Shown: one piece after another, positions 48,104 to 56,801 of the stretch
How positions within the stretch are numbered: the stretch's first letter is position 1
How the letters are laid out: each line of letters begins with the position of its first letter
From: Aurantimonas sp. Leaf443
Lineage (GTDB): Bacteria; Pseudomonadota; Alphaproteobacteria; Rhizobiales; Rhizobiaceae
Length of the DNA stretch: 64,000 nucleotides
NCBI RefSeq assembly: GCF_001425575.1
Contig: NZ_LMRD01000010.1
Coordinates: 121,981 to 185,980 of the forward strand
Reading direction: 5' to 3'
Notes under the pieces: generated by a model
The model's input: the letters and a program-made list of their open reading frames with translations, nothing else
Told to the model about the DNA's origin: nothing
Database searches by the model: none
Program-made: the position numbers and the translations under genes

Positions 48104-48142
48104 CGGCGGGCCGCCGCACCGACGACCGGCGCGGCCCGCCGC
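48103..48142. terminator. 12-bp perfect inverted repeat after the BI-1 gene
   Basis: GCGGCGGGCCGC (48103-48114) and its complement (48131-48142), 16-base loop, starting at the BI-1 stop codon. No U-run, so either a rho-independent terminator of weak type or a 3' mRNA stabiliser. Confidence 0.4.
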
Positions 48143-48237
48143 CCGGCGGCGGCCCGTCCCCTGCCGCCGCTCCCCGAGGCCGGCCCCGCCGGCTTCGGAC
48201 CCCATCCATCCCCAGGAACGACCGGAGACTTCCGATC

Positions 48238-48930
48238 ATGGAACACCAGGACCGCAAGGCGATCGAGGATCTCTTCGCCAAGCTGGAGACCGTCGAGCGC
48301 TCGGCGCCGGCGCGCGACGGCGAGGCCGAGGCCTATATCGCCGACAAGATGCACCGCCAGCCCGGCGCGCCCTACTTCATGGCCCAGACCATCGTGATGC
48401 AGGAAATGGCGCTGGAGAACCAGGCGCGCGAGATCGAGGCGCTGCGCGCCGCGCAGGTCTCCCGCCAGGTCGGCCACGGCCAGCCCCAGGGCGGCGGCTT
48501 CCTGTCGCGGCTCCTGGGCGGCTCGCAGCCGAGCCGAGCCCCCGCTCCGCAGGGCTACGGCCAGCCGGGCCACGGCCCGCAGCCGGGTTACGGACAGCCC
48601 TCCTACCAGGGCGCCGGCGGCGCCTGGGGCGGCGCGCGCCAGGGCGCGCCGGGCATGGCGTCCGGCCAGCACGCGATGCCCATGCAGGGTCGCTCGGGCG
48701 GCGGCTTCCTCGCCGGCGCCGCGCAGACGGCGATGGGCGTGGCCGGCGGCGTCCTTCTGGGCAACGCGATCGGCTCGATGTTCGCGGGCGACGTGGCGGG
48801 CGAGGCGGCCGGCGCCGCCGAGGGCCTTGCGGCGGACGCGGGCGAGGCGGCGGGCGGCCTGCAGGAGGCCGCGATGCCCGAGGACGGCGGCGGCTTCTTC
48901 GACGGCGGCGGCTTCGACGAGGAGATCTGA
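48238..48930 (+). CDS. DUF2076 family protein
   Basis: A 230-residue protein. N-terminal helical part (MEHQDRKAIEDLFAKL; APYFMAQTIVMQEMAL), a Gly/Gln/Pro-rich middle, then a Gly/Ala-rich stretch with VAGGVLLGNAIGSMF and an acidic end with FFDGGGFDEE. The order matches DUF2076 (periplasmic ligand-binding sensor annotated family) though the function is unknown. GGAG 10 bases before ATG; its leader shares ACCGGAGACTTCC with the BI-1 leader. Confidence 0.87.
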   Translation: MEHQDRKAIEDLFAKLETVERSAPARDGEAEAYIADKMHRQPGAPYFMAQTIVMQEMALENQAREIEALRAAQVSRQVGHGQPQGGGFLSRLLGGSQPSRAPAPQGYGQPGHGPQPGYGQPSYQGAGGAWGGARQGAPGMASGQHAMPMQGRSGGGFLAGAAQTAMGVAGGVLLGNAIGSMFAGDVAGEAAGAAEGLAADAGEAAGGLQEAAMPEDGGGFFDGGGFDEEI

Positions 48931-48960
48931 GGCGCCCCGCGCCCGCGATGCGACGCAATC

Positions 48961-48987
48961 GATCGGGGGCTCAGCCCCCGATCTTCG
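48961..48987. terminator. Terminator between DUF2076 and APP1 genes
   Basis: GATCGGGGG-CTCAG-CCCCCGATC (48961-48983) followed by TTCGTTT on the plus strand. It overlaps the 3' end of the convergent APP1 gene. Confidence 0.6.
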
Positions 48988-50179
48988 TTTCGGCCTTGCG
49001 CTCGGGCGAATGCAGCCCGAAGGGCCGCGGCCATTTCCAGTCCTTCAGCTTCTCGCCGTCGCTGACGATCTCGCGCGCCATGCGCTCGCTGGTGCCCGGC
49101 TCCACGAGGCGCAGCTCCTCGGCGAGGCGCGAGGCGCTTTCCAGCGTCGGCCCGGTCGTCACCGGCACGCCGGCCGCCTCGATCCGCGCCACCGCCTCGC
49201 GCACGCCCGGCATCAGCCCCTCGGGCGTCACGTCGCGCAGGAACACGGCGAGGATCCGCCGCCCGTGGCGGGCGACGAGCTCGGCATAGATCGCCGCGTC
49301 GCTCTGCCCGGTGTCGCCGATCAGGAGGAAGGGCAGGTCGGGATAGCTGTCCATGAGATGGGCGACGGAGGCCAGCTTGTGGTCGGCATGGTTGCCCGTC
49401 AGCCATTTCTTGGCGTCGAGGCCGAAATCCTTCAGCATCATCGGCCCGTGCGGGATCTCGCGCAGCGTCAGGAAGTCGTCGATGAGGTCGTAGAGGTTCC
49501 ACGGGCTGGAGGAGACGTAGAAGATCGGGTTCGTCTCGCCCCCGTCCCGGCCCGCGCACAAAGCCCGGTAGAACCAGGCGATGCCGGGAAAGGCCACGCG
49601 CCCCTCGGCCGAGTTCAGCGCCACGGTGCGCCAGTGGCGCAGGAGGTTGCGCGCGCCGGTCTCGATGATCGTGTCGTCGATGTCCGAGACGATGACATAG
49701 TCGGCGCGCGGCGAGACCGAGCGCAGCCAGGTCGTCTCGCGGCGCGGCTCGAAGGGGGCGTAGCCCTTGGCCTTCAGGAGCGTCAGCCTCACCTCCTCCC
49801 AGGGGCGCTCGGCCTGTGCCGGCTCGGCGCCGGCCTCCACCTCGATCTCGAAGAAGCCCTGCTCGTCCGTCACCGCCGTGCCGCTGCGCCCGCAGGCCTG
49901 CCAGGCGACCTCGGCCTCGCGGATCTCGTCGGTCTCGTAGCGGCGGAAGGTGCGCTTCAGATTTTCCCAGCGCGAGAGGGTGGGCTCGGCGCCGACGATG
50001 CCCTCGTCCTCCACCACGCGGCCGCCGAAATGCAGGCGCCCATGCGCGATATGGCCGCGATAGGGCAGGAGGATCGGCGGCGAGGTCAGGCCGAGCCGGA
50101 TCTTGGCGTGGTAGCGCGCGTCGTCCCACAGGCCCGCGAGGCGCGAGACGACGGCGAGCGCCAGACGTTCGCCCCTCAT
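48971..50179 (-). CDS. APP1-family phosphatidate phosphatase (DUF2183)
   Basis: A 402-residue HAD-fold protein with the catalytic DIDDT motif at 166-170 (DxDxT/V) and IFYVSSSPWNLYDLI plus GDTGQSDAAIYAEL, as in yeast App1 phosphatidate phosphatases. It would convert phosphatidic acid to diacylglycerol. The start overlaps the stop of the phospholipase D gene (ATGA at 50176-50179), so the two probably act in sequence on membrane lipids. Confidence 0.9.
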   Translation of the reverse strand: MRGERLALAVVSRLAGLWDDARYHAKIRLGLTSPPILLPYRGHIAHGRLHFGGRVVEDEGIVGAEPTLSRWENLKRTFRRYETDEIREAEVAWQACGRSGTAVTDEQGFFEIEVEAGAEPAQAERPWEEVRLTLLKAKGYAPFEPRRETTWLRSVSPRADYVIVSDIDDTIIETGARNLLRHWRTVALNSAEGRVAFPGIAWFYRALCAGRDGGETNPIFYVSSSPWNLYDLIDDFLTLREIPHGPMMLKDFGLDAKKWLTGNHADHKLASVAHLMDSYPDLPFLLIGDTGQSDAAIYAELVARHGRRILAVFLRDVTPEGLMPGVREAVARIEAAGVPVTTGPTLESASRLAEELRLVEPGTSERMAREIVSDGEKLKDWKWPRPFGLHSPERKAETKIGG

Positions 50180-51633
50180 GCGCGCCGGAAGAGGCTGGCG
50201 ATGCGCTGCTTCCAGCTCACCGGGCGTTCGGGATCGGCGATGTCGCTTTCGGCGAGCATCTCCTCGTCGGGCGTCAGCGCCCGCATCGGCATCGGCACCA
50301 TGCGCCGCCCTTGCGGGTCGAGCCGGTCGAGGACCGCGAAGAGCGAGCCGCCCGTCTCGGAGAGCACCGCGCGCACCGCCTCGAGGCTGCAGCCCAGATG
50401 CTCGGCCAGCAGCCCGTCGCGCTTCAGGAGGATCTCGCTGGCCATCTCGTCATCCTCCTCCTCGCGCTCCATCACGATGTCGCATTCGGTGTCGTAGCCG
50501 AGCGAGCGGTTGTTGAGATTGGCCGAGCCGAGCTTCAGGATGCGGTCGTCGGCGATCATGATCTTGGCATGGACATAGATCGGCGAGCCCGCCTCGTTGG
50601 CGGGATAGACGATGCGGAAGCGCCCGTGCCGGTCGGCCTTGTCGAGAAGATGCATCATGCGGATGCGGGCCGAGTCCATCGCCTTGGCCTCCAGCCAGCC
50701 GTCGGCCGTGTCGGGATTGACGACGAGGATCTGCGGCCCGTCCGGCTCGGCGAGGCGCGCGGCGATGGCCTCGGCGATCTTGCGCGAGGCGAAATACTGG
50801 CTCTCGATGTAGAGCGTGCGACGCACGGTCGCGACGATGGCGAGCGTGGCCGCCTCGATCTCGCAGATCTGGCGCCGGTCCTCGTATTCGGGCGCCGTGC
50901 GCGCGATGCCGACATCGACCTGCGTGAAGTCGACGGGCAGGCGCTGCGGCCAGATGTCCTTCTCGCCCGCCAGGACCTCGATCGTCTCGCCCGTCGCCCG
51001 CTCCCAGCGCATGCGCGCCAGTTCGCTCAGCGCCTTGGCGGCCGGCCCCGTCAGGCAGCTCGTCGCGTCGTGCCAGGGCCCGAGCGGCGCGCCGCGCGGC
51101 GTGTGCCGTCCGGCCCGGTTCTCCTCGTGCTCGCGCGTGTCCCAGCGCCCCACCGTCATGTCGATGCCGCCGCAGAAGGCGAGCGTCTCGTCGATGACGA
51201 GGAGCTTCATGTGATGGGCGGCCAGCGGGGGATGGGCGCCGTCGAGCTTCAGCTTCACCCGGCCGCCGAACATCCAGTTCAGCATGAAGAAGGGCGTCTC
51301 GCCGCGCCCGAGCGAGTTGAGGACGCCGAGATCCCATTTCAGGATGCGCACGTCGAGGCCGCGCCGGCGCCTGGAGATCCAGTTCAGGAACTTGCCGATC
51401 TCGTTCGGCCCCTCGAGCGTCGGCCCCTCCGGCTCCAGTTCGATGCGCGCGTCGAAGTCCCAGCCGATCAGGAAGATCGAATGTTCGGCGGCGAGCATGG
51501 CCTCCTTGGCGGCGTGGAAGAAGTCGGCGGCGTCGACGATGATCGACAGGCGGTCGGCGGTGGCGATCCGCCAGCAGGTCCGGCCCTCTTCGAGGATGGA
51601 GGGGGCGCTTCGGAACGCGGCGTCGTCTGGCAT
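50176..51633 (-). CDS. Phospholipase D family protein
   Basis: A 485-residue protein from ATG 51633 (ribosome site weak). Two HKD motifs: H141-x-K143-x4-D148 and H355-x-K357-x4-D362, each followed by GG/GS-N as in PLD. Tryptophan-rich N-terminal strand SIFLIGWDFDAR. It is eukaryote-like in length and may release phosphatidic acid or act as a transphosphatidylase. No signal peptide or long membrane helix. Coupled to APP1. Confidence 0.9.
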   Translation of the reverse strand: MPDDAAFRSAPSILEEGRTCWRIATADRLSIIVDAADFFHAAKEAMLAAEHSIFLIGWDFDARIELEPEGPTLEGPNEIGKFLNWISRRRRGLDVRILKWDLGVLNSLGRGETPFFMLNWMFGGRVKLKLDGAHPPLAAHHMKLLVIDETLAFCGGIDMTVGRWDTREHEENRAGRHTPRGAPLGPWHDATSCLTGPAAKALSELARMRWERATGETIEVLAGEKDIWPQRLPVDFTQVDVGIARTAPEYEDRRQICEIEAATLAIVATVRRTLYIESQYFASRKIAEAIAARLAEPDGPQILVVNPDTADGWLEAKAMDSARIRMMHLLDKADRHGRFRIVYPANEAGSPIYVHAKIMIADDRILKLGSANLNNRSLGYDTECDIVMEREEEDDEMASEILLKRDGLLAEHLGCSLEAVRAVLSETGGSLFAVLDRLDPQGRRMVPMPMRALTPDEEMLAESDIADPERPVSWKQRIASLFRRA

Positions 51634-51883
51634 GTGGCTGGCTCGCCCTTCCTTGGCTTGAACCGGCAAAGATGGGAGAGCCGCGCGCGCCGGAAAGGAC
51701 GTCCGGCACAATCGATGCCGTCGCGGCCACGCCCCGTGAAACTTCACCTGTCCGGTCATGATAGTCGAACGGTGCCCCCGCGCTGTCTTTCGCGCCATGC
51801 CGCGAAGTCGTCTTAGGACGATTAGCTAGTGCCCCGTGGTACTCCCTTCGTGTAGCCTGCGGTTCTGGAACACGTCCTTCGTC

Positions 51884-51909
51884 GGAACGCGACGAACGTC
51901 CCTTTCGAT
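51884..51909 (+). promoter_or_regulatory. EcfG-like promoter candidate (GGAAC-N17-CGAT)
   Basis: GGAAC at 51884-51888 and CGAT at 51906-51909, one mismatch from the general stress consensus GGAAC-N16/17-CGTT, 24 bases before the PAS-GGDEF-like start. Confidence 0.35.
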
Positions 51910-51933
51910 CTCGTAATCGTAAGTTGTGCCGCC

Positions 51934-52821
51934 ATGTCCACGTTCGATGTCCACGCCATCGCGGTCCCCGCCTTCACCCTGACGGTCGAGCCCGACCGCA
52001 CGCTGCGCTTCGCCAGCCTCAACGCCATCCATTCCAACCTCACGGGCCTGCGCGCGCAGGACATTGTCGGGCGCACCCCCGAGGAGTGCCTGCCCGCCGA
52101 GGTCGCGCAGAAGGTGAGCCCGCGCTATCTGGCCTGCGTCGTCACGCGCGCCGTGCAGGAATACGAGGAGGAGCTGGAGCTTCCCAACGGCCGCTTCTGG
52201 TGGCGCACCACGCTGACGCCGCTGCGCGAGAAGCCGAACGGTCCGGTCACGGGCATCCTCGGGCTCGGCATCGACATCACCTCGATCAAGCTCTCCGGCC
52301 AGGAGCTCGAGGCCTCCGGCTTCGATCCCCTGACGGGCGCGGCGAACGCGCGCCATCTCGAGAAGATGCTGGGCGATGCCGTCGGCCGGGCCGCGTCCGG
52401 CGGGCGCCCCTTCTCGCTCGTCCTCGCCCGGCTCGCCCAATCCGCCGACGCCTGCCCCGAGGAGATGCGCAAGTCGGTGATCGTCCATGTCGCCGGCCGC
52501 CTCAGGGAGAGCGTGCGCCAGACCGACACGGTGGCCCATCTGGGCGAGGGCCGTTTCGGCCTCCTCCTGTCGGCCGCCACCGAGGGCGCGCTCGAGGTCA
52601 GCCTCGACCGGTTCCGGCGCGGGCTGCAGGCGCCCGTCGCCCTCGGGCCGCAGGAGACGCCCATTGCCGTCGAGATCGGCGGCACCGTCTTCGCGGACGG
52701 AGCGAGCGCCGAGAGTCTGTGGAACGCGGCCGAGGCCGACCTCCTCGCCCGCGCCGCCCGCCGCGCGCCGGCCCCGCGCGCCGACCGCGGACCCGCGCTC
52801 GGCGCCCGCGCGCGCGGCTGA
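51934..52821 (+). CDS. PAS protein with degenerate GGDEF domain
   Basis: A 295-residue protein. PAS domain about 10-118 (HSNLTGLRAQDIVGRTPEE; GLGIDITSIK), then a GGDEF-like domain starting DPLTGAANARHLE (131) whose signature is GEGRF at 204-208 instead of GGDEF. The change removes the catalytic acidic residue, so c-di-GMP synthesis is unlikely; GTP or c-di-GMP sensing or a scaffold role is possible. Divergent from the phospholipase D operon. Confidence 0.85.
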   Translation: MSTFDVHAIAVPAFTLTVEPDRTLRFASLNAIHSNLTGLRAQDIVGRTPEECLPAEVAQKVSPRYLACVVTRAVQEYEEELELPNGRFWWRTTLTPLREKPNGPVTGILGLGIDITSIKLSGQELEASGFDPLTGAANARHLEKMLGDAVGRAASGGRPFSLVLARLAQSADACPEEMRKSVIVHVAGRLRESVRQTDTVAHLGEGRFGLLLSAATEGALEVSLDRFRRGLQAPVALGPQETPIAVEIGGTVFADGASAESLWNAAEADLLARAARRAPAPRADRGPALGARARG

Positions 52822-53026
52822 ACCGCCGCCGGCCGGCCTTCGCGCTCCCGCGCCGGGCCGGGACCCCGCCGCCCGGCCCCTTCCGATGGCCCGCCGCGCT
52901 CCCTCCGATGCGCCGCCCGGCTCCGCCGTTCGGGCGAGGCGCGGCGCTCGTGCCCGCGCTATCCTCGCCTCCCTCCCCGCGCTCTCTTTTCCGAAGGCCC
53001 GGGGCCCAGGCGACAGGGAGAGTGCG

Positions 53027-53413
53027 ATGACGATCCGTTCAGCCCGCGACCTCGTGACCGAGGCCAGCCGGACGATCACGACGCTGACGGCGGCCGAGGC
53101 CGCGCAGAGGGCGGGAAAGCCCGACACGGTCTTCGTGGATATCCGCGAGCGCGAGGAGCTGCAGCGCACCGGCATGGTGGCGGGCGCCATCCACGCGCCG
53201 CGCGGCCTGCTCGAATTCTACGCCGACCCCTCGAGCCCGAACCACATGGTGGCGCTGGCGCCCGAGCGCTCGCTTCTCCTCTACTGCGCCTCGGGCGGGC
53301 GCTCGGCCCTCGCGGCCGCCGCGCTCTCGCAGATGGGCTTCCCGCATGTCGCCCATGTCGCGGGCGGCTTCGCGGCGCTGAAAGCCGCCGGCATCCGCAC
53401 CATGGCGCCCTGA
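53027..53413 (+). CDS. Rhodanese-like domain protein
   Basis: A 128-residue single rhodanese domain: VFVDIREREELQRTGMVAGAIHAPRG, active-site loop LLYCASGGRSALAA with the catalytic Cys, and HVAGGFAALKAAG. GGGAG before ATG 53027. Probably a sulfurtransferase. 121 bp before arsC, same strand. Confidence 0.92.
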   Translation: MTIRSARDLVTEASRTITTLTAAEAAQRAGKPDTVFVDIREREELQRTGMVAGAIHAPRGLLEFYADPSSPNHMVALAPERSLLLYCASGGRSALAAAALSQMGFPHVAHVAGGFAALKAAGIRTMAP

Positions 53414-53431
53414 CGCGGCGCCGTCGACGGG

Positions 53432-53450
53432 GCGGGGGTCGGGCCCCCGC
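53432..53450 (+). terminator. Hairpin after the rhodanese gene
   Basis: GCGGGGG...CCCCCGC, followed by GAAAACTTTCC. Stem strong, U-run poor. Confidence 0.4.
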
Positions 53451-53534
53451 GAAAACTTTCCAAGGCGGCGGTTCTTTGCGAAAGAAGGCCGGACGCGAGC
53501 CCGCCGCACGGGCCGCGACGGCCGGAGAGAGCCC

Positions 53535-53945
53535 ATGCCCGTCACGATCTATCACAACCCCGCCTGCGGAACCTCGCGCAACACGCTGGAGATGATCCGC
53601 CAATCGGGAGAGGAACCGAAGGTGATCGAGTATCTGAAGGCGCCGCCGAGCCGCGAGACGCTGATCGAACTCCTCGACGCGATGGACCTGAAGCCCCGCG
53701 ACATCCTGCGCCGCAAGGGCACGCCCTATCTGGAGCTCGGCCTGGACGATCCCAAGCTCTCCGACGAGGAGCTCCTGGCCGCCATGATCGCCCATCCGAT
53801 CCTGATCGAGCGGCCGATCGTCGTGACCGAGAAGGGCGTGCGCCTGTGCCGGCCCTCCGAGAAGGTGCTGGAGCTTCTCGACACGCCCGTCGAGCGCTTC
53901 ACCAAGGAAGACGGCGAGACGGTCGGCTCCGCGCCCGGCGCCTGA
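53535..53945 (+). CDS. arsC: Arsenate reductase (glutaredoxin-type)
   Basis: A 136-residue ArsC/Spx-fold protein. Catalytic Cys in IYHNPACGTSRN (C11), and the Arg triad region PILIERPIVVTEKGVRLCRP. Reduces arsenate with glutathione/glutaredoxin. GGAGAGA before ATG 53535. No other ars gene is adjacent, so it may serve a general redox role. Confidence 0.93.
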   Translation: MPVTIYHNPACGTSRNTLEMIRQSGEEPKVIEYLKAPPSRETLIELLDAMDLKPRDILRRKGTPYLELGLDDPKLSDEELLAAMIAHPILIERPIVVTEKGVRLCRPSEKVLELLDTPVERFTKEDGETVGSAPGA

Positions 53946-54042
53946 GGCCGCCCTTCGAGGCCGGAACCGGCACGGTCCGGCCCTCGGGTCCCCGGTCCGC
54001 GCCGGCGGGCCCGCCCTCCCCCTCGCAGGTCAGCCCGTCCCG

Positions 54043-55794
54043 ATGCTCTCGCGCTTCCTCGCCTATTACGCGCCCTGGCGCGCGCTCTTCGTCCTCGACT
54101 TCGGCTGCGCGGTCCTCGCCGGCCTGCTCGAGCTCGGCTTCCCCATCGCGGTCAAGGTCTTCGTCGACGACCTCCTGCCCGGCCGCGACTGGCCGCTGAT
54201 CGTCCTGGCCTCGGCGGGGCTCCTGGCGATCTACGCCGTCAACACCGGGCTCATGGCGGTCGTCACCTATTGGGGTCACATGCTCGGCATCAACATCGAG
54301 ACGGAGATGCGCCGCAAGGCGTTCGAGCACCTGCAGAAACTCTCCTTCGGCTATTTCGACGAGACCAAGACCGGCCATCTCGTCGGGCGCCTGACCAAGG
54401 ACCTCGAGGAGATCGGCGAGATCGCCCATCACGGGCCGGAGGATCTCTTCATCGCCGTCATGACCTTCGTCGGCGCCTTCGTGCTGATGCTCTTCGTGCA
54501 TGTGGAACTGGCGCTCGTCACCGGCTTCGTCGTGCCCGTCGGCGCCTATCTCACGACCCGCTACGGCGCGCGCATGACCGCCACCTGGCGCGCCATCTAT
54601 GCCTCGATCGGCGACTTCAACGCCCGCATCGAGGAGAATGTCGGCGGCATCCGCGTCGTCCAGGCCTTCGCCAACGAGCCGCACGAGCGCGCCCTCTTCG
54701 CCCGCAACAACGCCGAGTACCGCCGGCGCAAGCTCGACGCCTACCGCATCATGTCGGCCTCGCAGTCGCTGAACTACCTGTCGATGCGCCTGACGCAGGT
54801 GATCGTCATGGTCGCCGGCACCTATTACGTCCTGGCCGGCGATCTCTCCAACGGCGGCTTCGTCTCCTTCCTCCTCCTCGTCGGCGTGTTCTTCCGTCCG
54901 GTCGAGAAGATCGCCGCCGTCATCGAGACCTATCCCAAGGGCATTGCGGGCTTTCGCCGCTACACCGAGTTCCTCGACACCGAGCCCGACATCGCCGACC
55001 GCCCGGGCGCGCAGGACGTGACGAGCGTGCGCGGCGCCATTGCCTTCGAGGAGGTGCGCTTTTCCTACCGTTCCAGGCGCGAGGTGCTGAAGGGCATAGA
55101 CTTCCGCGTCGAGCCCGGCGAGACGGTCGCCTTCGTCGGCCCGTCCGGCGCGGGCAAGACCACGCTCTGCTCGCTCGTGCCGCGCTTCTACGACGTCGGC
55201 GCCGGCGCGATCCGCATCGACGGGCGCGACGTACGCGCCATGACGCTCGCCTCGCTGCGCCGCCATGTCGGCGTGGTCCAGCAGGACGTGTTCCTCTTCG
55301 GCGGCACGGTGCGCGAGAACATCGCCTATGGGCGACTGGACGCCGGCGAGGCCGAGATCGTCGCGGCGATGGAGCGCGCGAGCCTGTCGCAGACCGCGGC
55401 GGCCCTGCCGCACGGGCTCGACACGGTCGTCGGCGAGCGCGGCGTGAAGCTCTCGGGCGGCCAGAAGCAGCGCCTCTCCATCGCCCGCATGTTCCTGAAG
55501 GACCCGGCGATCCTCATCCTGGACGAGGCGACCTCGGCCCTCGACACCGAGACCGAGCGCCAGATCCAGGCCGCGCTCGCCGAACTCTCGCGCGGGCGCA
55601 CCACGCTCGTCATCGCCCACCGGCTCTCCACCGTGCGCCATGCCGACCGCATCCTGGTCGTCCTCGACGGGCGCATCGCCGAAGAGGGCGACCATGCCTC
55701 GCTGATGGGGCGCGACGGGCTCTACCGCCGCCTCGTCGGCGGGCAGGACAGTCTCGGCGATCCCGGCGGCGCCCCGGTGCCGAGCTTCGCCTGA
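54043..55794 (+). CDS. ABC transporter, fused permease and ATPase
   Basis: A 583-residue half-transporter. Six membrane helices in residues 10-310 (ABC exporter type 1 fold), then a nucleotide-binding domain with Walker A GPSGAGKTT, Q-loop VVQQDVFLFGG, signature LSGGQKQRLS, Walker B ILILDEATSALD and H-loop IAHRLST. MsbA/multidrug-like exporter; substrate unknown. Same strand as arsC with a 97-bp gap. Confidence 0.94.
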   Translation: MLSRFLAYYAPWRALFVLDFGCAVLAGLLELGFPIAVKVFVDDLLPGRDWPLIVLASAGLLAIYAVNTGLMAVVTYWGHMLGINIETEMRRKAFEHLQKLSFGYFDETKTGHLVGRLTKDLEEIGEIAHHGPEDLFIAVMTFVGAFVLMLFVHVELALVTGFVVPVGAYLTTRYGARMTATWRAIYASIGDFNARIEENVGGIRVVQAFANEPHERALFARNNAEYRRRKLDAYRIMSASQSLNYLSMRLTQVIVMVAGTYYVLAGDLSNGGFVSFLLLVGVFFRPVEKIAAVIETYPKGIAGFRRYTEFLDTEPDIADRPGAQDVTSVRGAIAFEEVRFSYRSRREVLKGIDFRVEPGETVAFVGPSGAGKTTLCSLVPRFYDVGAGAIRIDGRDVRAMTLASLRRHVGVVQQDVFLFGGTVRENIAYGRLDAGEAEIVAAMERASLSQTAAALPHGLDTVVGERGVKLSGGQKQRLSIARMFLKDPAILILDEATSALDTETERQIQAALAELSRGRTTLVIAHRLSTVRHADRILVVLDGRIAEEGDHASLMGRDGLYRRLVGGQDSLGDPGGAPVPSFA

Positions 55795-55846
55795 CCCCGA
55801 GCCGAGCCGGGCGGGCGAGGGCCCGGCCTTGCTGCACGCATCCCGC

Positions 55847-56065
55847 TCAGGCCTCGCCGGGCGAGGCGGGCCCGCGTCCCGGCGCTTCGGCGAGCACGCG
55901 CTCGCGGGCGGCCGTGAGCTGGGCGATGGCGTCCGACAGGAGATTTCCGACGGCGAAGCGCTCGATCTCGCTGCGCGTGCGGTCGCCGTCGATCAGCATG
56001 CGGCGCGCCGCGCGCGCGGCCGCCTCCGCCTCGAAGATCAGTTCCACTTCGGGTCGAAGGATCAT
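55847..56065 (-). CDS. Hypothetical 72-residue helical protein
   Basis: ATG 56065 with GGGAG 6 bases upstream. Acidic-basic helical sequence (IFEAEAAARAARRMLID; AIAQLTAARERVLAE). No family recognised. Convergent with the ABC transporter. Confidence 0.55.
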   Translation of the reverse strand: MILRPEVELIFEAEAAARAARRMLIDGDRTRSEIERFAVGNLLSDAIAQLTAARERVLAEAPGRGPASPGEA

Positions 56066-56197
56066 CGCGCACTCCCAGTCTGCGGGGACCGGGCTCTACG
56101 CCGCCGGACGCGTGGCTGCAAGGAGAGGCGCGGCGCGGCGCCGGCCCGCGCGCGGCTAAGACAGGCGCGACGCGCCCCGCCGTCCTTCCGGAACGCG

Positions 56198-56220
56198 AAA
56201 AGGCGGGATCTCTCCCGCCT
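56198..56220 (-). terminator. Intrinsic terminator after csbD-like gene
   Basis: AGGCGGGA-TCTC-TCCCGCCT (56201-56220), followed on the minus strand by TTTTCG, about 100 bases after the CsbD stop. Confidence 0.7.
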
Positions 56221-56322
56221 CTTCCGGTCTGATAATTCACGCTCGCCCGGCACCGCAGCTTCGGGGTCCGGACACCGGCGGGGCCGGTTCCGGAGCCGAG
56301 CCGTTCGCAGGCTCGCAGGATC

Positions 56323-56538
56323 TTAGAGGTTGCGGTGGGCCGTGTCCTTGAGCTTGTCCGTGCCGTCCTTGACGGCGGACTTCGCCTCGCCGACCTTCTG
56401 CTGGCTCTCGCCCTTCACTTCCTGCGCCACGCCCTCGGCGTGCAGGCTGTCGTTGCCGGTCGCCTTGCCGACGGCCTGCTTCACGTTGCCGACGGCTTCG
56501 TTGGCCAGACCGCTGATCTTGTCGCTCGTGCTACCCAT
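56323..56538 (-). CDS. CsbD family stress protein
   Basis: A 71-residue hydrophilic protein with the CsbD pattern ([33 protein letters not shown]). Start ATG 56538 with GGAGA upstream. Family members are abundant general-stress proteins of unknown function. A weak EcfG-like -35 (GGAAC at 56596-56592) lies upstream but the -10 is poor. Confidence 0.92.
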   Translation of the reverse strand: MGSTSDKISGLANEAVGNVKQAVGKATGNDSLHAEGVAQEVKGESQQKVGEAKSAVKDGTDKLKDTAHRNL

Positions 56539-56801
56539 CGTTTCTCTCCGTGGTTGTTCGATGCGGGTAGAAGCATCGGCGGGGCCGCTTCGTTCCCGGC
56601 TAACCGAAAGTTCATGAAAGGAAGTCCCGCCCGCTTTCGCCGCCCCCATCCGCAAAGGCCCGATGGGCGCCGGCCCGCGCCGCACCATCTAGGCCGGGAG
56701 GCCGGGCATCCCGCTCGCGCCGAGCGGAAAGACGCGATGGCCCGAGACATTCACCCATCCCTCCCGCCGGCGACGGCGGCCGGGCGTGTCGCGAGGCGGG
56801 C

